This document shows positions 58,401 through 64,000 of a DNA stretch of 64,000 nt, piece after piece. Within the stretch, counting starts at the first letter, position 1; every line of letters begins with the position of its first letter. Below the pieces are notes generated by a model. That model worked only from the letters and a program-made list of their open reading frames with translations, ran no database searches and was not told the DNA's origin. This DNA comes from Mytilus galloprovincialis (Eukaryota > Mollusca > Bivalvia > Mytilida > Mytilidae), in NCBI RefSeq assembly GCF_965363235.1, contig NC_134841.1, forward strand, positions 56,627,078-56,691,077. The letters run 5' to 3'. The position numbers and the translations under genes are program-made.

Positions 58401-61400
58401 TGTCTAATGTTGTCTTTTCTTTTTTTCTAGCAGGTCGCGACGCAGATTGAGGAATTCCAGGTATGTTTTCTGTTAAGACCTTTGTGTATGTCTAATGTTG
58501 TCTTTTCTTTTTTTCTAGCAGGTCGCGACGCAGATTGAGGAATTCCAGGTATGTTTTCTGTTAAGACCTTTGTGTATGTCTAATGTTGTCTTTTCTTTTT
58601 TTCTAGCAGGTCGCGACGCAGATTGAGGAATTCCAGGTATGTTTTCTGTTAAGACCTTTGTGTATGTCTAATGTTGTCTTTTCTTTTTTTCTGGCAGGGC
58701 GAGACGCAGATTGGAGATTCGCAGGTATGTTTTCTGTTAAGGCCTTTGTGTATGTCTAATGTTGTCTTTTCTTTTTTTCTAGCAGGTTGCGACGCAGATT
58801 GAGGAATTCCAGGTATGTTTTCTGTTAAGACCTTTGTGTATGTCTAATGTTGTCTTTTCTTTTTTTCTAGCAGGTCGCGACGCAGATTGAGGAATTCCAG
58901 GTATGTTGTCTCTTAAGACCTTTGTGTATGTCTAATGTTGTCTTTTCTTTTTTTCTAGCAGGTCGCGACGCAGATTGAGGAATTCCAGGTATGTTTTCTG
59001 TTAAGACCATTGTGTATGTCTAATGTTGTCTTTTCTTTTTTTCTGGCAGGGCGCGACGCAGATTGGAGATTCGCAGGTATGTTTTCTGTTAAGGCCTTTG
59101 TGTATGTCTAATGTTGTCTTTTCTTTTTTTCTGGCAGGGCGCGACGCAGATTGGAGATTCGCAGGTATGTTTTCTGTTAAGGCCTTTGTGTATGTCTAAT
59201 GTTGTCTTTTCTTTTTTTCTAGCAGGTCGCGACGCAGATTGAGGAATTCCAGGTATGTTTTCTGTTAAGACCTTTGTGTATGTCTAATGTTGTCTTTTCT
59301 TTTTTTCTAGCAGGTCGCGACGCAGATTGAGGAATTCCAGGTATGTTTTCTGTTAAGACCTTTGTGTATGTCTAATGTTGTCTTTTCTTTTTTTCTAGCA
59401 GGTCGCTACGCAGATTGAGGAATTCCAGGTATGTTTTCTGTTAAGACCTTTGTGTATGTCTAATGTTGTCTTTTCTTTTTTTCTAGCAGGTCGCGACGCA
59501 GATTGAGGAATTCCAGGTATGTTTTCTGTTAAGACCTTTGTGTATGTCTAATGTTGTCTTTTCTTTTTTTCTAGCAGGTCGCGACGCAGATTGAGGAATT
59601 CCAGGTATGTTTTCTGTTAAGACCATTGTGTATGTCTAATGTTGTCTTTTCTTTTTTTCTGGCAGGGCGCGACGCAGATTGGAGATTCGCAGGTATGTTT
59701 TCTGTTAAGGCCTTTGTGTATGTCTAATGTTGTCTTTTCTTTTTTTCTGGCAGGGCGCGACGCAGATTGGAGATTCGCAGGTATGTTTTCTGTTAAGGCC
59801 TTTGTGTATGTCTAATGTTGTCTTTTCTTTTTTTCTAGCAGGTCGCGACGCAGATTGAGGAATTCCAGGTATGTTTTCTGTTAAGACCTTTGTGTATGTC
59901 TAATGTTGTCTTTTCTTTTTTTCTAGCAGGTCGCGACGCAGATTGAGGAATTCCAGGTATGTTTTCTGTTAAGACCTTTGTGTATGTCTAATGTTGTCTT
60001 TTCTTTTTTTCTAGCAGGTCGCTACGCAGATTGAGGAATTCCAGGTATGTTTTCTGTTAAGACCTTTGTGTATGTCTAATGTTGTCTTTTCTTTTTTTCT
60101 AGCAGGTCGCGACGCAGATTGAGGAATTCCAGGTATGTTTTCTGTTAAGACCTTTGTGTATGTCTAATGTTGTCTTTTCTTTTTTTCTAGCAGGTCGCGA
60201 CGCAGATTGAGTAATTCCAGGTATGTTTTCTGTTAAGACCTTTGTGTATGTCTAATGTTGTCTTTTCTTTTTTTCTAGCAGGTCGCGACGCAGATTGAGG
60301 AATTCCAGGTATGTTTTCTGTTAAGAGCTTTGTGTATGTCTAATGTTGTCTTTTTTTTTTCTAGCAGGTCGCGACGCAGATTGAGGAATTCCAGGTATGT
60401 TTTCTTTTAAGACCTTTGTGTATGTCTAATGTTGTCTTTTCTTTTTTTCTAGCAGGTCGCGTGCAGATTGAGGAATTCCAGGTATGTTTTCTGTTAAGGC
60501 CTTTGTGTATGTCTAATGTTGTCTTTTCTTTTTTTCTAGCAGGTCGCGACGCAGATTGAGGAATTCCAGGTATGTTTTCTGTTAAGACCTTTGTGTATGT
60601 CTAATGTTGTCTTTTCTTTTTTTCTAGCAGGTCGCGACGCAGATTGAGGAATTCCAGGTATGTTTTCTGTTAAGACCTTTGTGTATGTCTAATGTTGTCT
60701 TTTCTTTTTTTCTAGCAGGTCGCGACGCAGATTGAGGAATTCCAGGTATGTTTTCTGTTAAGACCTTTGTGTATGTCTAATGTTGTCTTTTCTTTTTTTC
60801 TAGCAGGTCGCGTGCAGATTGAGGAATTCCAGGTATGTTTTCTGTTAAGGCCTTTGTGTATGTCTAATGTTGTCTTTTCTTTTTTTCTAGCAGGTCGCGA
60901 CGCAGATTGAGGAATTCCAGGTATGTTTTCTGTTAAGACCTTTGTGTATGTCTAATGTTGTCTTTTCTTTTTTTCTAGCAGGTCGCGACGCAGATTGAGG
61001 AATTCCAGGTATGTTTTCTGTTAAGAACTTTGTGTATGTCTAATGTTGTCTTTTCTTTTTTTCTAGCAGGTCGCGACGCAGATTGAGGAATTCCAGGTAT
61101 GTTTTCTGTTAAGACCTTTGTGTATGTCTAATGTTGTCTTTTCTTTTTTTCTAGCAGGTCGCGACGCAGATTGAGGAATTCCAGGTATGTTTTCTGTTAA
61201 GACCTTTGTGTATGTCTAATGTTGTCTTTTCTTTTTTTCTAGCAGGTCGCGACGCAGATTGAGGAATTCCAGGTATGTTTTCTGTTAAGACCTTTGTGTA
61301 TGTCTAATGTTGTCTTTTCTTTTTTTCTAGCAGGTCGCGACGCAGATTGAGGAATTCCAGGTATGTTTTCTGTTAAGACCTTTGTGTATGTCTAATGTTG

Positions 61401-64000
61401 TCTTTTCTTTTTTTCTGGCAGGGCGAGACGCAGATTGGAGATTCGCAGGTATGTTTTCTGTTAAGGCCTTTGTGTATGTCTAATGTTGTCTTTTCTTTTT
61501 TTCTAGCAGGTTGCGACGCAGATTGAGGAATTCCAGGTATGTTTTCTGTTAAGACCTTTGTGTATGTCTAATGTTGTCTTTTCTTTTTTTCTAGCAGGTC
61601 GCGACGCAGATTGAGGAATTCCAGGTATGTTTTCTGTTAAGACCTTTGTGTATGTCTAATGGTTCTTTTTTTTTCCTTTAGGTCGTGTGGCCTTTTCTTT
61701 TTTTTTTGCAGGGCGCGACGCAGATTGAGGATTTTCAGGTATGTTTTCTGTTAAGACCTTTGTGTATGTCTAATGTCGCCTTTTCTTTTTTTCTAGCAGG
61801 TTGCGACGCAGATTGAGGAATTCCAGGTATGTTTTCTGTTAAGACCTTTGTGTATGTCTAATGTTGTCTTTTCTTTTTTTCTGGCAGGGCGCGACGCAGA
61901 TTGGAGATTCACAGGTATGTTTTCTGTTAAGGCCTTTGTGTATGTCTAATGTCTCCTTTCCTTTTTTTCTAGCAGGTCGCGACGCAGATTGAGGAATTCC
62001 AGGTATGTTTTCTGTTAAGACCTTTGTGTATGTCTAATGTTGTCTTTTCTTTTTTTCTAGCAGGTCGCGACGCAGATTGAGGAATTCCAGGTATGTTTTC
62101 TGTTAAGACCTTTGTGTATGTCTAATGTTGTTTTTTCTTTTTTTCTGGCAGGGCGAGACGCAGATTGGAGATTCGCAGGTATGTTTTCTGTTAAGGCCTT
62201 TGTGTATGTCTAATGTTGTCTTTTCTTTTTTTCTAGCAGGTCGCGACGCAGATTGAGGAATTCCAGGTATGTTTTCTGTTAAGACCTTTGTGTATGTCTA
62301 ATGTTGTCTTTTCTTTTTTTCTAGCAGGTCGCGACGCAGATTGAGGAATTCCAGGTATGTTTTCTGTTAAGACCTTTGTGTATGTCTAATGTTGTCTTTT
62401 CTTTTTTTCTAGCAGGTCGCGACGCAGATTGAGGAATTCCAGGTATGTTTTCTGTTAAGACCTTTGTGTATGTCTAATGTTGTCTTTTCTTTTTTTCTGG
62501 CAGGGCGAGACGCAGATTGGAGATTCGCAGGTATGTTTTCTGTTAAGGCCTTTGTGTATGTCTAATGTTGTCTTTTCTTTTTTTCTAGCAGGTTGCGATG
62601 CAGATTGAGGAATTCCAGGTATGTTTTCTGTTAAGACCTTTGTGTATGTCTAATGTTGTCTTTTCTTTTTTTCTAGCAGGTCGCGACACAGATTGAGGAA
62701 TTCCAGGTATGTTTTCTGTTAAGACCTTTGTGTATGTCTAATGTTGTCTTTTCTTTTTTTCTAGCAGGACGCGACGCAGATTGAGGAATTCCAGGTATGT
62801 TTTCTGTTAAGACCTTTGTGTATGTCTAATGTTGTCTTTTCTTTTTTTCTAGCAGGTCGCGACGCAGATTGAGGAATTCCAGGTATGTTTTCTGTTAAGA
62901 CCTTTGTGTATGTCTAATGTTGTCTTTTCTTTTTTTCTAGCAGGTCGCGACGCAGATTGAGGAATTCCAGGTATGTTTTCTGTTAAGACCTTTGTGTATG
63001 TCTAATGTTGTCTTTTCTTTTTTTCTAGCAGGTCGCGACGCAGATCGAGGAATTCCAGGTATGTTTTCTGTTAAGACCTTTGTGTATGTCTAATAGTTCT
63101 TTTTTTTTCCTTTAGGTCGTGTGGCCTTTTCTTTTTTTTTGCAGGGCGCGACGCAGATTGAGGATTTTCAGGTATGTTTTCTGTTAAGACCTTTGTGTAT
63201 GTCTAATGTCGCCTTTTCTTTTTTTCTAGCAGGTTGCGACGCAGATTGAGGAATTCCAGGTATGTTTTCTGTTAAGACATTTGTGTATGTCTAATGTTGT
63301 CTTTTCTTTTTTTCTGGCAGGGCGCGACGCAGATTGGAGATTCGCAGGTATGTTTTCTGTTAAGGCCTTTGTGTATGTCTAATGTCGCCTTTTCTTTTTT
63401 TCTAGCAGGTCGCGACGCAGATTGAGGAATTCCAGGTATGTTTTCTGTTAAGACCTTTGTGTATGTCTAATGTTGTCTTTTCTTTTTTTCTAGCAGGTCG
63501 CGACGCAGATTGAGGAATTCCAGGTATGTTTTCTGTTAAGACCTTTGTGTATGTCTAATGTTGTCTTTTCTTTTTTTCTGGCAGGGCGAGACGCAGATTG
63601 GAGATTCGCAGGTATGTTTTCTGTTAAGACCTTTGTGTATGTCTAATGTTGTCTTTTCTTTTTTTCTAGCAGGTCGCGACGCAGATTGAGGAATTCCAGG
63701 TATGTTTTCTGTTAAGACCTTTGTGTATGTCTAATGTTGTCTTTTCTTTTTTTCTAGCAGGTCGCGACGCAGATTGAGGAATTCCAGGTATGTTTTCTGT
63801 TAAGACCTTTGTGTATGTCTAATGGTTCTTTTTTTTTCCTTTAGGTCTTGTGGCCTTTTCTTTTTTTTTTGCAGGGCGCGACGCAGATTGAGGATTTTCA
63901 GGTATGTTTTCTGTTAAGACCTTTGTGTATGTCTAATGTCGCCTTTTCTTTTTTTCTAGCAGGTCGCGACGCAGATTGAGGAATTCCAGGTATGTTTTCT

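Larger units (their letters stand above)
44522..64000 (+). repeat. Tandem array of about 218 intron + 27-nt mini-exon units
   Basis: The array runs off the right edge. The standard unit is 88 bp: a 61-nt GT-AG intron (GTATGTTTTCTGTTAAG..., branch-like CTAAT about 23 nt before the acceptor, T/C tract, CTAGCAG) and a 27-nt exon. The number is estimated from length: 19.4 kb with 13 units of about 114 bp and three of 74 bp. Three exon types recur: GTCGCGACGCAG-ATTGAGGAATTCCAG (VATQIEEFQ), GGCGCGACGCAG or GGCGAGACGCAG-ATTGGAGATTCGCAG (GATQIGDSQ or GETQIGDSQ) and GGCGCGACGCAG-ATTGAGGATTTTCAG (GATQIEDFQ). Intron variants travel with exon types. No continuous frame crosses the introns, so a product needs splicing. 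It could be a multi-exon repeat gene, its amplified remnant, or a satellite. Confidence 0.95.

Noticed and set aside
44522-64000. Regular alternation of two short segments suggested a CRISPR array
   Set aside because: The would-be spacers are as repetitive as the would-be repeats, the flanking DNA is eukaryotic, and each unit carries spliceosomal signals.
1-64000. tRNA, rRNA or riboswitch-like sequences
   Set aside because: No cloverleaf boxes or rRNA-like stretches were found on reading.

Overview
Organism. The window looks like nuclear DNA of a bivalve mollusc, most likely a mussel (Mytilus-like). It is AT-rich and intron-rich. It is crowded with repeat families that I know from mussel genomes: hairpin-ended repeats with GACGACGGACGAC tails, the GTGTCAAAGAGACAAC retroelement end, and GCCCCACC-ended repeats. 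No bacterial operons, rRNA, tRNA or CRISPR were seen. The species call is inference from repeat resemblance, not from a search.

Layout. 1-4890: a non-LTR retrotransposon (LINE) on the + strand, interrupted by at least three younger repeats. 5400-7923: a 2.5-kb terminal-inverted-repeat (TIR) element with a 10-bp target duplication. 8413-8721 (-): first coding exon of a probable SORL1-like sorting receptor. About 1.35 kb away and divergent, 10108-18411 (+) is a multi-exon gene for an uncharacterised Cys/His-rich protein with a C2H2 finger. 20972-21473 (+): a small two-exon gene for a basic, probably nuclear protein. 22848-23650: an inverted second copy of the SORL1-like exon, sandwiched between two copies of a 200-bp segment. 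23.8-36 kb: mostly gene-free sequence with hairpin elements and dispersed repeats. 36.2-40 kb: a second broken LINE (-) with nested insertions and a 5'-truncated retroelement. 40-44.5 kb: Helitron-like ends, a TIR element, a minisatellite and a second copy of an approximately 780-bp segment.

The outstanding feature is 44522-64000, running off the right edge: about 218 tandem units of about 88 bp. Each unit is a complete miniature intron plus a 27-nt exon: donor CAG|GTATGT, branch-like CTAAT, a polypyrimidine tract, acceptor TAGCAG or GGCAG, then the exon. The exons fall into a few types (VATQIEEFQ, GATQIGDSQ, GETQIGDSQ, GATQIEDFQ in one frame). All are 27 nt, so most can be included or skipped without changing frame. 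Some units carry an in-frame TAA, a 1-nt deletion or a damaged splice site. The array may therefore be a repeat-protein gene under heavy alternative splicing, the decaying amplified remains of one, or a satellite born from an exon-intron unit. RNA evidence would decide.

How the parts relate. The SORL1-like exon and the C2H2 gene share a divergent upstream region. Most other content is layered transposon insertions whose order can be read from which element interrupts which.
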